A stretch of DNA of 64,000 bases. It comes from Acutalibacter sp. 1XD8-33 (GTDB taxonomy: Bacteria > Bacillota > Clostridia > Oscillospirales > Acutalibacteraceae). A model generated the notes under the pieces. The model was not told the origin of the DNA. It searched no databases and was given only the letters and a program-made list of their open reading frames with translations. The stretch is taken from assembly GCF_003612555.1 (NCBI RefSeq), contig NZ_RAZF01000007.1, forward strand, positions 99,104 to 163,103, in the 5' to 3' direction. A program made the translations under genes and the position numbers. Positions 23,299 to 35,740 of the stretch are shown one piece after another (position 1 is the stretch's first letter; each line of letters starts with the position of its first letter).

Positions 23299-25491
23299 AT
23301 GTTTGAGAATTTTAAGCGTTATGAAACAGATTTTGCGGGACGGCCGCTGACTGTTGAGACGGGAAAAATGGCCCAACTGGCCAATGGTGAATGCCTGGTG
23401 CGCTACGGAGATACCGTGGTGCATGTGGCTGCCACCGCTTCAGCCAAGCCCCGGGACGGTATCGACTTCTTCCCTCTTTCCGTGGACTTTGAAGAAAAGC
23501 TGTACTCTGTGGGCAAAATACCCGGCTCGTTTTTAAAGCGGGAAGGGCGTCCCAGTGAAAAGGCCACTCTGGTCTGCCGCATGATCGACCGCCCCATCCG
23601 CCCCCTGTTCCCCAAAGATATGCGCAATGATGTGTCCATAGTCTGCACGGTGATGTCCGTGGACCAGGACTGCTCTCCGGAAATTGCCGCCATGGTGGGC
23701 ACTTCTATTGCCCTCTCCATCTCTGACATCCCTTGGAAGGGACCCATTTCCGGTGTGTCTGTAGGACTGATTGACGGGGAATTCGTGATCAACCCCAATG
23801 CCGAACAGCGTAAGCTGAGCGAAATGGCCGTTACCGTGGCCTCCACCACAGAGCGCATTGCCATGATTGAGGCCGGGGCCAACGAAGTCTCCGATGAAGA
23901 TATGTATAACGGCATTATGGCCGGCCATGAGGCCAACCAGCATATTCTGAAGTTTATCCAGGGCATCCAGGCGGAGATCGGCAAGGAGAAATTTGAGTAT
24001 CCCAGCAACGAGCCGGAGCCGGAGATGTTCGAGGCCATTAAGGCCTTTGCCGAGGACGACGTCCGCGCCGCCATGGACACCGATGACAAGACGGTCCGAG
24101 ACGCCCGGCTGCGCCCGGTCTATGACAAAGTGCACGAGCGCTTTGACCCGGAGTATCCGGAGCAAGAGGCTAAGATTGACGAGTGCATGTACAAGACCCA
24201 GAAATATGTGGTGCGCCGCTGGCTTCTGGACGAGCAGAAGCGTGTGGACGGGCGGGGTATGGACGAAATGCGTCCTCTGGCTGCGGAAGTGGCCCTGCTG
24301 CCCCGGACCCATGGCTCTGGAATGTTCACCCGGGGCCAGACCCAGGTGCTTACTGTAGCCACCCTTGGCTCCATCCGGGACAACCAGCTGCTGGACGGCA
24401 TTGACGAGGAAGAGAGCAAGCGGTATATCCACCACTACAATTTCCCCTCCTATTCGGTAGGAGAAACCCGGCCCAGCCGGGGCCCTGGCCGCCGGGAGAT
24501 CGGCCACGGCGCTCTGGCGGAGCGGGCTCTGGTGCCTGTGGTGCCGGGAATTGATGAATTCCCCTATACCATCCGGCTGGTGAGCGAAGTCCTCTCCTCC
24601 AATGGCTCCACTTCCCAGGCCTCTATCTGTGGCTCCACACTGGCGCTGATGGACGCCGGCGTGCCTATCAAGGCTCCTGTGGCGGGCATCTCCTGCGGCC
24701 TGATCACAGAGGGCGACCGCTGGATGACTATGGTGGACATTCAGGGCGTAGAGGACTTCTTCGGCGACATGGACTTTAAGGTTGGCGGCACCAAGAAGGG
24801 CATTACCGCTATCCAGATGGACCTGAAGATCTCCGGTTTGACCCCTGCCATGGTGAAAGAGGCCCTGGAAAAGACCCATAAGGCCCGGAACTATATTATC
24901 GATGAGATTATTCTGAAGGCGATTCCGGAGGTACGGCCTGAGCTCTCCGCCTATGCGCCCAAAATGCTTTCCATGCAGATTCCCGTGGACAAGATCCGGG
25001 AAGTGATCGGCACCGGAGGCAAGGTCATCCAGAAGATCTGCGCCGAGTGCGAGATCACAATGGATGTGGAAGAGGACGGCCATGTGTTTATCTCTGGCCT
25101 GGATGTGGAGAAGTGCCGTCGGGCCATGGATATTGTGGACACCATCGTCAACGATCCGGAGCCGGGCAGCTACTATAACGGCCGGGTGACTAGGCTCGTG
25201 GATTTCGGCGCCTTTGTGGAGATTGCCCCGGGCAAAGAGGGGCTAGTGCACATCTCCCGCTTAGACATCAAGCGCACCGAGAAGGTGGAGGACGTGGTGA
25301 ACGTGGGCGACGTGGTGAAGGTGAAGGTGCTGGAGATCGACGACAAGGGCCGGCTGAACCTCTCCCGCCGGGACGCCCTCATCGACCTGGACGGCGCGGT
25401 GCCGGAGAACGACATCTCCAACGACCGGGGCCCCCGCCGGGAAGGCGGCCGGGACCGCCGCCCGCCCCGCCGGGACCACGACAGACGCTGA
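23299..25491 (+). CDS. pnp: polyribonucleotide nucleotidyltransferase (PNPase)
   Basis: PNPase is a phosphorolytic 3'-5' exoribonuclease of the RNA degradation machinery. The 730-residue protein has two RNase PH domains (GTSIALSISDIPWKGPISG; TRGQTQVLTVATLGS, PYTIRLVSEVLSSNGS), then a KH domain (IREVIGTGGKVIQKI) and an S1 domain (GRVTRLVDFGAFVEI). It ends in an arginine-rich tail. The ATG at 23299 matches the family N-terminus (MFENFKRYETDFAGRPL) and has GAGAAAGGG upstream. Confidence 0.97.
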   Translation: MFENFKRYETDFAGRPLTVETGKMAQLANGECLVRYGDTVVHVAATASAKPRDGIDFFPLSVDFEEKLYSVGKIPGSFLKREGRPSEKATLVCRMIDRPIRPLFPKDMRNDVSIVCTVMSVDQDCSPEIAAMVGTSIALSISDIPWKGPISGVSVGLIDGEFVINPNAEQRKLSEMAVTVASTTERIAMIEAGANEVSDEDMYNGIMAGHEANQHILKFIQGIQAEIGKEKFEYPSNEPEPEMFEAIKAFAEDDVRAAMDTDDKTVRDARLRPVYDKVHERFDPEYPEQEAKIDECMYKTQKYVVRRWLLDEQKRVDGRGMDEMRPLAAEVALLPRTHGSGMFTRGQTQVLTVATLGSIRDNQLLDGIDEEESKRYIHHYNFPSYSVGETRPSRGPGRREIGHGALAERALVPVVPGIDEFPYTIRLVSEVLSSNGSTSQASICGSTLALMDAGVPIKAPVAGISCGLITEGDRWMTMVDIQGVEDFFGDMDFKVGGTKKGITAIQMDLKISGLTPAMVKEALEKTHKARNYIIDEIILKAIPEVRPELSAYAPKMLSMQIPVDKIREVIGTGGKVIQKICAECEITMDVEEDGHVFISGLDVEKCRRAMDIVDTIVNDPEPGSYYNGRVTRLVDFGAFVEIAPGKEGLVHISRLDIKRTEKVEDVVNVGDVVKVKVLEIDDKGRLNLSRRDALIDLDGAVPENDISNDRGPRREGGRDRRPPRRDHDRR

Positions 25492-25499
25492 GCCGGGGC

Positions 25500-25850
25500 C
25501 GCCTGCTTTAAGACCTTGGGGCTGTCTCGCCTGGTCTCATCTGCCGACTCGGGAGTTTATGCTTGCATGAACTCTTCGCCACCGGGGAGCTTCCCCGGCT
25601 CGGTCGGTTCGCAGCGTTGTCTGCAATACTTGGCTTTGCCAAGTATCCGGCAGAACGCTCACCCCCAAACCCCACAAATTTTTACCCTGTTTTCTCACTA
25701 CGTTCGTCGCAGAGAATTCACGTATTTTTGTCGAGCTAACCGAACAACCGTAAAAGTTTCGTAGACTTCGTGAAACGAAGTCTTACCTTTCTCAAAGGTG
25801 GCGGGGAGGGGTGGAACCCTTCCCCGCCGGAGGCCAACACATGCTCTCGT
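25500..25850. repeat. composite dispersed intergenic repeat, copy 3
   Basis: No gene is supported between pnp and the terminator at 25851. The stretch shares TCGGTCGGTTCGCAGCG, CTTGGCTTTGCCAAG and GGCAGAACGCTCACCCCC with 15300-15370. The segment ACGTATTTTTGTCGAGCTAA is also seen in reverse in copy 2. Confidence 0.7.
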
Positions 25851-25888
25851 AAAAAATCCCCTATGCGAAGCCCGCATGGGGGATTTTT
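25851..25888. terminator. bidirectional terminator
   Basis: AAAAAATCCCC (25851-25861) and GGGGGATTTTT (25878-25888) form a stem with T runs on both strands. It can end both pnp readthrough and the converging lipoprotein gene. Confidence 0.75.
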
Positions 25889-25988
25889 GCGCTTTCCACT
25901 GCGCGGAGCTCAAGGGGAGCAGTCCCGGGCGGCCCGCTCCAAAATGGGCAGCATGGCTTTTCTTTTCCATATTCTTTCGGGAGGGGAG

Positions 25989-26582
25989 TCACTCTTCTTT
26001 GTCAAAGGGCTCCCGGGGATAGTACTGAAGCTGGACGACAAGAGCTCCACTGTCCATCCGGAATGCGGTCAGGATGCACTCGGTCATTTTCCCGATCTGC
26101 CACCGCTCGGAAACAGAGCTTTTCAGGGAGGTATCCCCCGTGAGGAGTCTCTCAGAGATGCGGTTATCAGAGCCCTCCTCGCTACTGGTGGTGCCATAGA
26201 CCTTTTTGCACTCTTTCAGCAAGGTTTCCAGAATTTCCCAGACTGCGTCCTCCGCCTTGGTGGAAAAGTTAAACAGAACGCGGCAGAAGTCTCCCTCCAC
26301 TCCGCCCATGTGCAGGAGCATTCGAAATTCCTGACCGGCCATCTCGCGCTTTTCTTTTAGGACAAGCTCATCCCCCATCTTTGCTTTAATGTCATTTTCC
26401 GAGAAACCCAGGCCCTCCAGCGCGATGTCCCGGTCTTTCCAAAAAAGGCTCTCATATTTCTCCACCTCTTTCAGGCTGGGAACGCTGGCTTCCTCCCCCG
26501 CGCAGGCGGGGAGGAAGAGCAAAGCGGCCAGCAGCAGGCAGAGAGCGGTACAGGAGCCTTTCCAAAATCTCCTCTGATTCAT
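25989..26582 (-). CDS. lipoprotein of unknown function
   Basis: This 197-residue protein has a signal peptide and lipobox (CLLLAALLFLPACAGEEAS), so it is predicted to be membrane-anchored outside the cell. The mature part is acidic and without a recognised domain. The ATG at 26582 is chosen for GAGGTG upstream; an ATG eight codons earlier lacks a site. It is single and convergent with pnp. Confidence 0.75.
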   Translation of the reverse strand: MNQRRFWKGSCTALCLLLAALLFLPACAGEEASVPSLKEVEKYESLFWKDRDIALEGLGFSENDIKAKMGDELVLKEKREMAGQEFRMLLHMGGVEGDFCRVLFNFSTKAEDAVWEILETLLKECKKVYGTTSSEEGSDNRISERLLTGDTSLKSSVSERWQIGKMTECILTAFRMDSGALVVQLQYYPREPFDKEE

Positions 26583-26981
26583 AAAAGCACCTCGGTTCTC
26601 ACTCATCCAATGCTATCATATCATAATATTCTTTTCCATTTACTACTGCATTGAAAGTCAAGGAATGCCCCTTCAGCGGAGTACCACCGAAATAGATAAT
26701 AAAGGTTATTGCCTTTTTATGATAACCTTTCCTTTCTCAAAATCCAAATTGGTTGTCTTTTCGTTTCTCTTGCTTTTGAGACAACTTAGATTCCTGATAA
26801 ACTGCCCATCGGCATCAGTCCCCATTCTGATGAATCTAATTGCTTATTCATTGAAAGAGCAAAACAATGAGAGTTCACTTATTTGTTCAAAGTGTGGCAT
26901 ATTATTATAAATTTGTCAATACAAATTTGCTTTTTCGTAGAAAGTTGTTTTGCTGCGAAGAGACTGTCTATGTGGCGATTG
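26583..26981. other. AT-rich intergenic region with no supported gene
   Basis: This 400-bp stretch is much more AT-rich than its surroundings. It holds one hairpin (AAAGGTTAT near 26701 with ATAACCTTT near 26723). A forward frame at 26665-26910 (81 codons) has no ribosome site and no family likeness, and I do not accept it as a gene. The composition suggests acquired DNA or a decayed gene. Confidence 0.5.
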
Positions 26982-27003
26982 AAAAAGCCGCCGCTCTTGT
27001 TGC

Positions 27004-29850
<2,847 letters not shown>

Positions 29851-29900
29851 AGGGTTCACTTCATCCTTTGATTCTAAATTTTTCTTTTGTAGCTGGGAGA

Positions 29901-30329
29901 TCAGAGTGGTTTCTCCATCTGAACATACAGCCCCTGTTGAAAGATGATCTGAAAGCCGGACGCCCGGTAGAGGGAGACGGCGGGCTCCAGGGTAATCCGC
30001 GTGTCCAGATACAGGGTGTGGCAGCCTTGCTCCCTGGCATAGGTCTCCAAGGCGCGGAGCAATTCTTTCGAGATTCCCTGTCCTCGGTATTCTTTCTTTA
30101 TAAACAGCCGCTTGACCTCGCCCACCCCGGCGTCCTTTTCCCGGTAGGCGATACACCCCACGGGGCGGCCGTTTTCCCGGGCGGCCCACACCTTCTCTAG
30201 CTTCTCGCTTTCCCTGTACCGGGTGTAGTAGATTCTGTCCTCGCCCAAAAAATCCAGCATATATTCATCGTGCTCTGAAAAAAGCGCCAGTATGCCGGGG
30301 TCCGTGGTTTCCGTCAGAATAATCTCCAT
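29901..30329 (-). CDS. GNAT family N-acetyltransferase
   Basis: This 142-residue GNAT has the acetyl-CoA loop [20 protein letters not shown] and C-terminal [10 protein letters not shown]. The ATG at 30329 follows GAAGGGGAAG; the longer open frame upstream belongs to the zinc-ribbon gene reading in another frame. It lies 50 bp upstream of uvrA on the same strand. Its substrate is unknown. Confidence 0.88.
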   Translation of the reverse strand: MEIILTETTDPGILALFSEHDEYMLDFLGEDRIYYTRYRESEKLEKVWAARENGRPVGCIAYREKDAGVGEVKRLFIKKEYRGQGISKELLRALETYAREQGCHTLYLDTRITLEPAVSLYRASGFQIIFQQGLYVQMEKPL

Positions 30330-30361
30330 AGCTTCCCCTTCTGTTTCATTGACAAATGTTT

Positions 30362-30697
30362 TCAGGGTCCCGCCTGCGGGCCCGGTTTGGAGGCCCCGCA
30401 GCCGCAGGTCCCCGTATAGCTGGGGTTCACTCTTCCGCAGCGGACGCAGCTCCACCCGCCGCTTTGAAGCATCGCCTCATGATACCGGCCCGTCTGGGCC
30501 TGGGCATACTAGGGGTCTGTATAGAGGACGCCCACGTTCCGCCTTGTCAGCGCCACGATGAAGGCGATGATCCCAAAGAAGAAGCCCCACCAGAACCAGT
30601 TCTCATAGTACCCCTTCTTCACAATGAGCCGATAGGTGACGAACCCCCAAAAGACGCTGAACGCAAGGCGGATTCCCACTATAATCAGCAGCTCCAT
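30362..30697 (-). pseudogene. membrane protein with C-terminal zinc ribbon, interrupted by an amber codon
   Basis: The frame from 30697 encodes two membrane segments (ELLIIVGIRLAFSVFWGF; WFWWGFFFGIIAFIVALT) and ends at TAG (30509-30511) after 62 codons. The same frame then continues for 48 codons to a TGA at 30362, encoding a clear zinc ribbon (GGWSCVRCGRVNPSYTGTCG). The single amber thus separates a membrane domain from its zinc-binding tail. Either a recent nonsense mutation or a truncated but functional membrane part is possible. Confidence 0.7.
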
Positions 30698-30700
30698 GGC

Positions 30701-31096
30701 TTATCCCCTTTCCTCCGGAAGAATGTGGGAGAGATTTTCCTCATCGGTCCCGGTCAGCCGGACCACGCCGGGCAGGTGGTAGAAGCCCACCGCGCTCTCC
30801 GGGGCGAACGCCTCCGCCCCGGCGGCGCACAGGTACACCCGCTTTCCCAGGGCCAGGGCCATCCCCAGCTCCACATGGGTCCCCCGGCCTCCCGGCAGCA
30901 GGATCACCACCACGTCCGCCTCCCGGATGGCCCTTTCCTCCAGCCGGGCGATCTCCTTCAGGTGCTCCGGAGTCACCGCCTCCGGGGGAATCCTCGTCCA
31001 GTCATAAGTCTGCTCCCAGCCCTGCTCCCGCAGCCTCCGGGCAAACCAGGAGACTGTCTCCCGGTTTCCAAGGCAAGATCCAATATAGAATGTCAT
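30701..31096 (-). CDS. nucleoside 2-deoxyribosyltransferase-like protein
   Basis: This 131-residue protein has a fold signature of nucleoside 2-deoxyribosyltransferases and related base-exchange enzymes (FYIGSCLGNRETV; ADVVVILLPGGRGTHVELGM; GKRVYLC). The ATG at 31096 follows GGGGGAG and overlaps the stop of the nitroreductase gene (ATGA), so the two are coupled. The exact activity is not shown. Confidence 0.75.
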   Translation of the reverse strand: MTFYIGSCLGNRETVSWFARRLREQGWEQTYDWTRIPPEAVTPEHLKEIARLEERAIREADVVVILLPGGRGTHVELGMALALGKRVYLCAAGAEAFAPESAVGFYHLPGVVRLTGTDEENLSHILPEERG

Positions 31097-31635
31097 TCCG
31101 ACTCCCCCTTGCCGAAGCCGTTCCACCAGGCCCGCTCTACGAAGGGCTTCTTTTTGGGAGGGGGTCCGGCCGCAGACGCGGCCTTGCCTACCGGTAGAAA
31201 GCACACCAGCTCGTAGCACGCCGGCACACCCAGAAGATCCGCGATCTTCCGGCCGATCCGGTCCTCATCGGTAATGTGTCCCTCATACCAGCAGCTCGCG
31301 TAGCCCAAGGCCTTGACTGCCAGCAGCATGTTCTCAATGGCAGCGGAGTAGTCCTGTACCTGGAAGCATCGGTCCCGGTAGGCGAAGATTTTCTGGGTCA
31401 GCACGCAGATGGCGGCGGGGGCCGTCTGGGCCACAGGCGGGTCAATGACGGCCTTCACCCGGCCCAGCAGCGCCGGGTCGTCCACGGCAATGAGACTTGT
31501 GGTCTGCTTATTGCATCCAGAGGGCGCGCCGAGCCCCGCCTCCATAATCTTCCGCAGGTCCTCCCTGGGTACAGGCTCGGGCAGGTATTCGCCCCGGTAG
31601 CTCCGGCGGCTCTGAATCAAATCCAGCATATCCAT
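31093..31635 (-). CDS. nitroreductase family protein
   Basis: This 180-residue FMN-binding nitroreductase-like protein carries the N-terminal signature LIQSRRSYRGEYLPEPVPRE and the later AIENMLLAVKALGYASCWYEG. It would reduce nitro or quinone substrates with NAD(P)H. It is the first gene of a coupled pair with the deoxyribosyltransferase-like gene. Confidence 0.88.
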   Translation of the reverse strand: MDMLDLIQSRRSYRGEYLPEPVPREDLRKIMEAGLGAPSGCNKQTTSLIAVDDPALLGRVKAVIDPPVAQTAPAAICVLTQKIFAYRDRCFQVQDYSAAIENMLLAVKALGYASCWYEGHITDEDRIGRKIADLLGVPACYELVCFLPVGKAASAAGPPPKKKPFVERAWWNGFGKGESE

Positions 31636-31741
31636 AGGAATAGGCTTCCTTTCTGTACATTATGGCTCTATATCTCCCTTTCAGAGGGCGCCGGCTTTTC
31701 CGGCAGGGCCGGCCGCCCTTCAGGGCATGAGGCACGTTCGC

Positions 31742-32341
31742 TCAATCTGGAAAGCCCTCCCAAGTCAGGCCCTCCGGCCAGACATAGCGGTCCCCATAAG
31801 CCCCCTTGGCCCGGGCGGTGTGCTCCTGGACGAACGCGGCCTTTTGCCGGGTGTATTCGTCTCGGTCGTGCTCATATCGCTTCCAGAGGCCCAGCTTTAA
31901 GGCCTCGTATTCCTTTGCCGCGTCCGGGCGAGCGTTGAGCCAGTCCCGGAAATATAGCTCGTCGTTATCGCCCAACAGCCGCAGATGCAGATGGAACACT
32001 CTCTCCCCGAAGCCTTCCGGCGTGTAACCCTTGTTGAAATCCATCCGGCCGCCGCTGTCTGACATGCAGAGATAGCCCGCCGCTTTCAACCGGCTGCCCG
32101 CCGCAGCCAGCGCCGTTGTATCCGATAGCTCGATCAAAATATCGATGATGGGCTTGGCCCAAATGCCCTCTATGGCTGTGCTGTCAATGTGGTTTAAAAC
32201 CGGGGCCGGACCCAGCAGGCGCCGAAGCACGGCCTCCTCTTCAGCATACCAATCTGTCCAGCAGGCCTGATGCTCCGTCAGTACAATGGGGAACAGCTGC
32301 CACAGCTCCTCCAGGGTCATCTCACTCAGCTTTTTCGGCAT
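31742..32341 (-). CDS. GrpB-family nucleotidyltransferase-like protein
   Basis: This 199-residue member of the GrpB/UPF0157 family has the nucleotidyltransferase-like core LNHIDSTAIEGIWAKPIIDI and FHLHLRLLGDNDELYFRDWL. The biochemical role of the family is unclear (it includes dephospho-CoA kinase fusions). Its start overlaps the end of the upstream GNAT gene by 20 bp, showing a shared transcript. Confidence 0.85.
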   Translation of the reverse strand: MPKKLSEMTLEELWQLFPIVLTEHQACWTDWYAEEEAVLRRLLGPAPVLNHIDSTAIEGIWAKPIIDILIELSDTTALAAAGSRLKAAGYLCMSDSGGRMDFNKGYTPEGFGERVFHLHLRLLGDNDELYFRDWLNARPDAAKEYEALKLGLWKRYEHDRDEYTRQKAAFVQEHTARAKGAYGDRYVWPEGLTWEGFPD

Positions 32342-33104
32342 TTTTCTTCCTCCTTTTGGCGGATACCGTCACCCAGGCAGGGCGGAAGCCGCATTTCCAG
32401 GCGATGTTCTGGGAGTGGAGATTGCTGAGGCTGGTTCCATAGAAGGGCAGAGCCCCCCGGCGCTCCACCTCATGGCAGAGGCCCTCCACCAGGAGAGCAC
32501 CCAGCCCTCGGCCCCGGTAGGGGGGAAGCACGTCAATGCCCACCTGCCACATCCCCGGCGCATCCGCGCTGGCTCCGGCTAAAGCGGCGGGCTTGTCCCC
32601 GTCCAATGCCAGCAGGGCCAGCACATCGGGGCGGGCGGGGTTCTCCTCTTCTTGCAGAGCGTTGGGCCAGGACGCGTTGGGGTAGAAATTAGCGATGTCC
32701 TCCCGCTCCAGCCATTGCAGGGTGAGCCCTTCCGGGGCCTTGGCAGGGCGGAAATCTCGGCCAGGCAGGTAGTGATGAAAGGTCTGGGTCAGGGCATAGC
32801 CGTAGGGAGATAGGATCTCCGCCAGCCTCCACATCCGGGGAAATTCCAGCAGCCAGTGGGGCTCTTCCGCGTCTTTGGCCCACTCCTGTAAGGCGGACCA
32901 GAGCTCTTCCTCTGCCATGATGACCGTGGCCGTGCCGGTGGTGACCAGCTCAAAAAAAGGGAGCTTGTCTGAGTAAGCCCGCCGTCCCGGATTCAGCGCC
33001 GGTGGTGTGAAGAGAATCCCCCCGGCCAGGAGGGCCTCGGGGGTGGTGTTAAAGTCGACCGCCAGCTGCCTGATGCCGGCCCTCCATGCCTGCCTTTTCT
33101 CCAT
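32322..33104 (-). CDS. GNAT family N-acetyltransferase (long)
   Basis: This 260-residue protein has a GNAT domain in the C-terminal half (GIDVLPPYRGRGLGALLVEG, SLSNLHSQNIAWKCGFRPAW). The unassigned N-terminal half may be a degenerate second GNAT domain. The start at 33104 is chosen for GGAGATCC upstream. It overlaps the GrpB-like gene downstream. Confidence 0.85.
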   Translation of the reverse strand: MEKRQAWRAGIRQLAVDFNTTPEALLAGGILFTPPALNPGRRAYSDKLPFFELVTTGTATVIMAEEELWSALQEWAKDAEEPHWLLEFPRMWRLAEILSPYGYALTQTFHHYLPGRDFRPAKAPEGLTLQWLEREDIANFYPNASWPNALQEEENPARPDVLALLALDGDKPAALAGASADAPGMWQVGIDVLPPYRGRGLGALLVEGLCHEVERRGALPFYGTSLSNLHSQNIAWKCGFRPAWVTVSAKRRKKNAEKAE

Positions 33105-33268
33105 ACCGGATCTCCTTTCCGCCGCCATTTTGAGGAACAGGGTTCCGGCCCCGCCGCCCGGCTTTTGCACGGGCTTGGGCGCCTGCGGCCCCAAGCCCGG
33201 AAATCGAAGTTCCCCATAGGGGAACTTCGTGTGAATTTCGCATAGCGAAATTCCGCAAAAGCCGAGGT

Positions 33269-33374
33269 TATAGTAAACACACTTGAAAATCGTATATACC
33301 GATTTTCAAGTTAGGCAGCTACGCTGCCTGGTTCAAAAGAGGCGGCATACCTCTTTTGAACTGCGTTAACTATT
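33269..33374. mobile_element. MITE-like structured element, copy 2
   Basis: This 106-bp copy lies in the opposite orientation to copy 1, with ends TATAGTAAACAC (33269-33280) and GCGTTAACTATT (33363-33374). Inside are ACTTGAAAATCG.../CGATTTTCAAGT, a central AGGCAGCTACGCTGCCT, and TTCAAAAGAGG.../CCTCTTTTGAA. The uvrB stop codon (TAA at 33366-33368 on the minus strand) is inside its right end. Confidence 0.8.
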
Positions 33375-35369
33375 CCGGCCGGGGCGCTTTCTGGGCACCG
33401 GCGCGTGGCCGCCTCCCTGGCCCTCCAGCTCCTTGATCTTGTCTCTGAGATACGCTGCGTGCTCGAACTCCAGCAGCTTCGCCGCGGCTTTCATCTCCTT
33501 TTTATACTTCTCAATCAGCTCTGCCCGCTCGGCGGGAGTATAGCGCTTCTTTTTCTTCTTGCCATCCTCCTTGTGGGAGGAAATTTCCAGGATCTCCGCC
33601 ACATCCTTCTTGATGGTCTTGGGGGTAATCCCGTGGTCCAGGTTGTATTTTTCCTGAATGGCCCGGCGGCGCTCTGTCTCCGTGATGGCATATTCCATGG
33701 ACTCGGTGACCTGGTCCGCGTACATAATAACTTGCCCATCCGCGTTCCGGGCTGCCCGGCCAATGGTCTGGATCAGGCTGCGCCCGCTACGCAGAAAGCC
33801 CTCCTTGTCCGCGTCCAGAATGGCCACCAGAGTCACCTCCGGCAGGTCCAGGCCCTCCCGGAGCAGGTTGATGCCCACCAGCACGTCGAACTCCCCCAGC
33901 CGCAGGTCCCGGATGATCTCCATGCGCTCCACCGTGTCGATATCGTGGTGCATGTACCGCACCCGAATGCCGTAGTTCTCCAGATAGGCGGTGAGGTCCT
34001 CGGCCATTTTCTTGGTGAGGGTGGTCACTAGCACCCGCTCCTCCTTCTCCACCCGCAGGTTGATTTCAGAGATCAGGTCGTCGATCTGCCCGTCCGTGGG
34101 CTTCACCGTCACCTTGGGATCCAAAAGCCCCGTGGGCCGGATCACCTGCTCCACCACCTGCCCGGACTTCTGGAGCTCCAGGTCCCCCGGCGTGGCGCTG
34201 ACGAAAATGGCCTGATTGATGTGGGAGTAGAACTCGTCGAAATCCAAGGGCCGGTTGTCATAGGCCGAGGGCAGGCGGAAGCCGTAGTCCACCAGCATCT
34301 GCTTGCGGGCGTGGTCCCCGCCGAACATGCCCCGCACCTGGGGCAGGGTCACGTGGCTCTCGTCCACGAAGAGCAGGTAGTCGTCCGGGAAGTAGTCCAG
34401 CAGGGTGAAGGGCGCGCTGCCCGGCTCCCGGCCGGAGAGCACCCGGGAGTAGTTCTCAATGCCCTTGCACACCCCGATCTCCGCCAGCATCTCCATGTCG
34501 TGGCGGGTCCGCTCCGTGATGCGCTGGGCCTCGATGAGCTTGCCCTGCTCCTTGAACATGGCGGCCTGCTTCTCCATCTCGTCATACAGGCTGGCGATGG
34601 CGGTTTTCATCTTGTCCCCGGGCACGATATAGTGGGAGGCGGGGTAGATGCCGATGTGCTTCAGCTCCCCGGTCACCTCTCCGGTGAGGGGGATGAACTC
34701 CCGGATGCGCTCAATCTCGTCCCCGAAGAACTCCACCCGCACGGCCTTCTCGCTGGACTCGGCGGGGAAGATCTCCACCACGTCCCCCCGCACCCGGAAC
34801 TTGTTGCGCACGAAGTTGATGTCGTTGCGCTCATACTGCAGCTCCACCAGCTTGCGCAGCAGGTCGTCCCGGTTTTTCTCCATGCCGGGGCGCAGGGAGA
34901 TCACCATGGTCCGGTAGTCGATGGGGTCGCCCAGACTGTAGATGCAGGATACCGAGGCCACGATGATCACGTCCCGGCGCTCGGAGAGGGCGCAGGTGGC
35001 GCTGTGGCGCAGCTTGTCGATCTCGTCGTTGATGGCAGAATCCTTTTCTATATAGGTGTCCGTCTGGACGATATAGGCCTCCGGCTGGTAGTAGTCGTAG
35101 TAGGAGACGAAATACTCCACCGCGTTTTCCGGGAAGAACTCCCGGAACTCAGAGCAGAGCTGGGCCGCCAGGGTCTTGTTGTGGGCCAGGATCAGGGTGG
35201 GGCGGTTCAGCCTGGCAATGACGTTTGCCATGGTGAAGGTCTTGCCGGAGCCCGTGACGCCCAGCAGGGTCTGCTCCTTCATGCCCCGGCTCACGCCCTG
35301 GGCCAGCTGCTCGATGGCCTCCGGCTGGTCGCCGGTGGGCTGGAATTTGGAAGATAGCTTAAAATCCAT
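33366..35369 (-). CDS. uvrB: UvrABC excinuclease subunit B
   Basis: UvrB is the damage-verifying helicase-like subunit of excision repair. The 667-residue protein contains Walker A ([15 protein letters not shown]), the beta-hairpin region ([20 protein letters not shown]), the helicase II motif [12 protein letters not shown] and motif [13 protein letters not shown]-terminal UVR domain ([17 protein letters not shown]) is also present. The last codons AAT-AGT-TAA come from or overlap the end of the repeat element, so the native C-terminus may have differed slightly. Confidence 0.97.
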   Translation of the reverse strand: MDFKLSSKFQPTGDQPEAIEQLAQGVSRGMKEQTLLGVTGSGKTFTMANVIARLNRPTLILAHNKTLAAQLCSEFREFFPENAVEYFVSYYDYYQPEAYIVQTDTYIEKDSAINDEIDKLRHSATCALSERRDVIIVASVSCIYSLGDPIDYRTMVISLRPGMEKNRDDLLRKLVELQYERNDINFVRNKFRVRGDVVEIFPAESSEKAVRVEFFGDEIERIREFIPLTGEVTGELKHIGIYPASHYIVPGDKMKTAIASLYDEMEKQAAMFKEQGKLIEAQRITERTRHDMEMLAEIGVCKGIENYSRVLSGREPGSAPFTLLDYFPDDYLLFVDESHVTLPQVRGMFGGDHARKQMLVDYGFRLPSAYDNRPLDFDEFYSHINQAIFVSATPGDLELQKSGQVVEQVIRPTGLLDPKVTVKPTDGQIDDLISEINLRVEKEERVLVTTLTKKMAEDLTAYLENYGIRVRYMHHDIDTVERMEIIRDLRLGEFDVLVGINLLREGLDLPEVTLVAILDADKEGFLRSGRSLIQTIGRAARNADGQVIMYADQVTESMEYAITETERRRAIQEKYNLDHGITPKTIKKDVAEILEISSHKEDGKKKKKRYTPAERAELIEKYKKEMKAAAKLLEFEHAAYLRDKIKELEGQGGGHAPVPRKRPGRNS

Positions 35370-35389
35370 ATGGATCCTCCAGACTTACT

Positions 35390-35735
35390 TTTGAGAGTTG
35401 ATGGGGGAACGGCGTGCACGGGCGGCTGGGCGAACGGGCACTAGGTCCGGGTGGGCGTTTCAGCTGGTTCCATGCGCACACAGCTGGCCTGCTCCGGTTT
35501 CCAGGGGGGATTTTTTTCAGTTGTAAAAGAGTTTAATCTTGTTTCACAAGATTAACTCTCCGCGTCCCCTTTTGCAAGGCAAAACTCGGATAGTTAACCG
35601 AGCGAAGCGAGTGTTAACTATTATTCACACCCTGGCAAAATTACACTTCTCCGGTGTTTAAGGTCAGACCTAGGAGACTGTGAGTCTCGCCGACCGAGCT
35701 GACAGGTGAGATCCAACGCCCCAAGGGCTTAAAGC
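35390..35735. repeat. composite dispersed intergenic repeat, copy 4
   Basis: No gene is supported. It contains the hairpin GAGTTTAATCTTG (35529-35541) / CAAGATTAACTC (35547-35558), which is the counterpart of the 15122 hairpin with several paired changes. CAAAACTCGGATAGTTAA, GAGCGAAGCGAG and TATTATTCACACCC follow, as in copy 2. Confidence 0.75.
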
Positions 35736-35740
35736 ACCGG

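Noticed and set aside
23533..25083. 516-codon reverse frame inside pnp
   Set aside because: Antisense shadow of a strongly conserved gene.
26665..26910. 81-codon forward frame with SLICSKCG near its end
   Set aside because: No ribosome site, no second cysteine pair for a zinc ribbon and unusual composition; not supported as a gene.
30509..30511. Amber codon read as pyrrolysine
   Set aside because: No methylamine methyltransferase context or pyl genes in the window; a nonsense mutation is the simpler reading.
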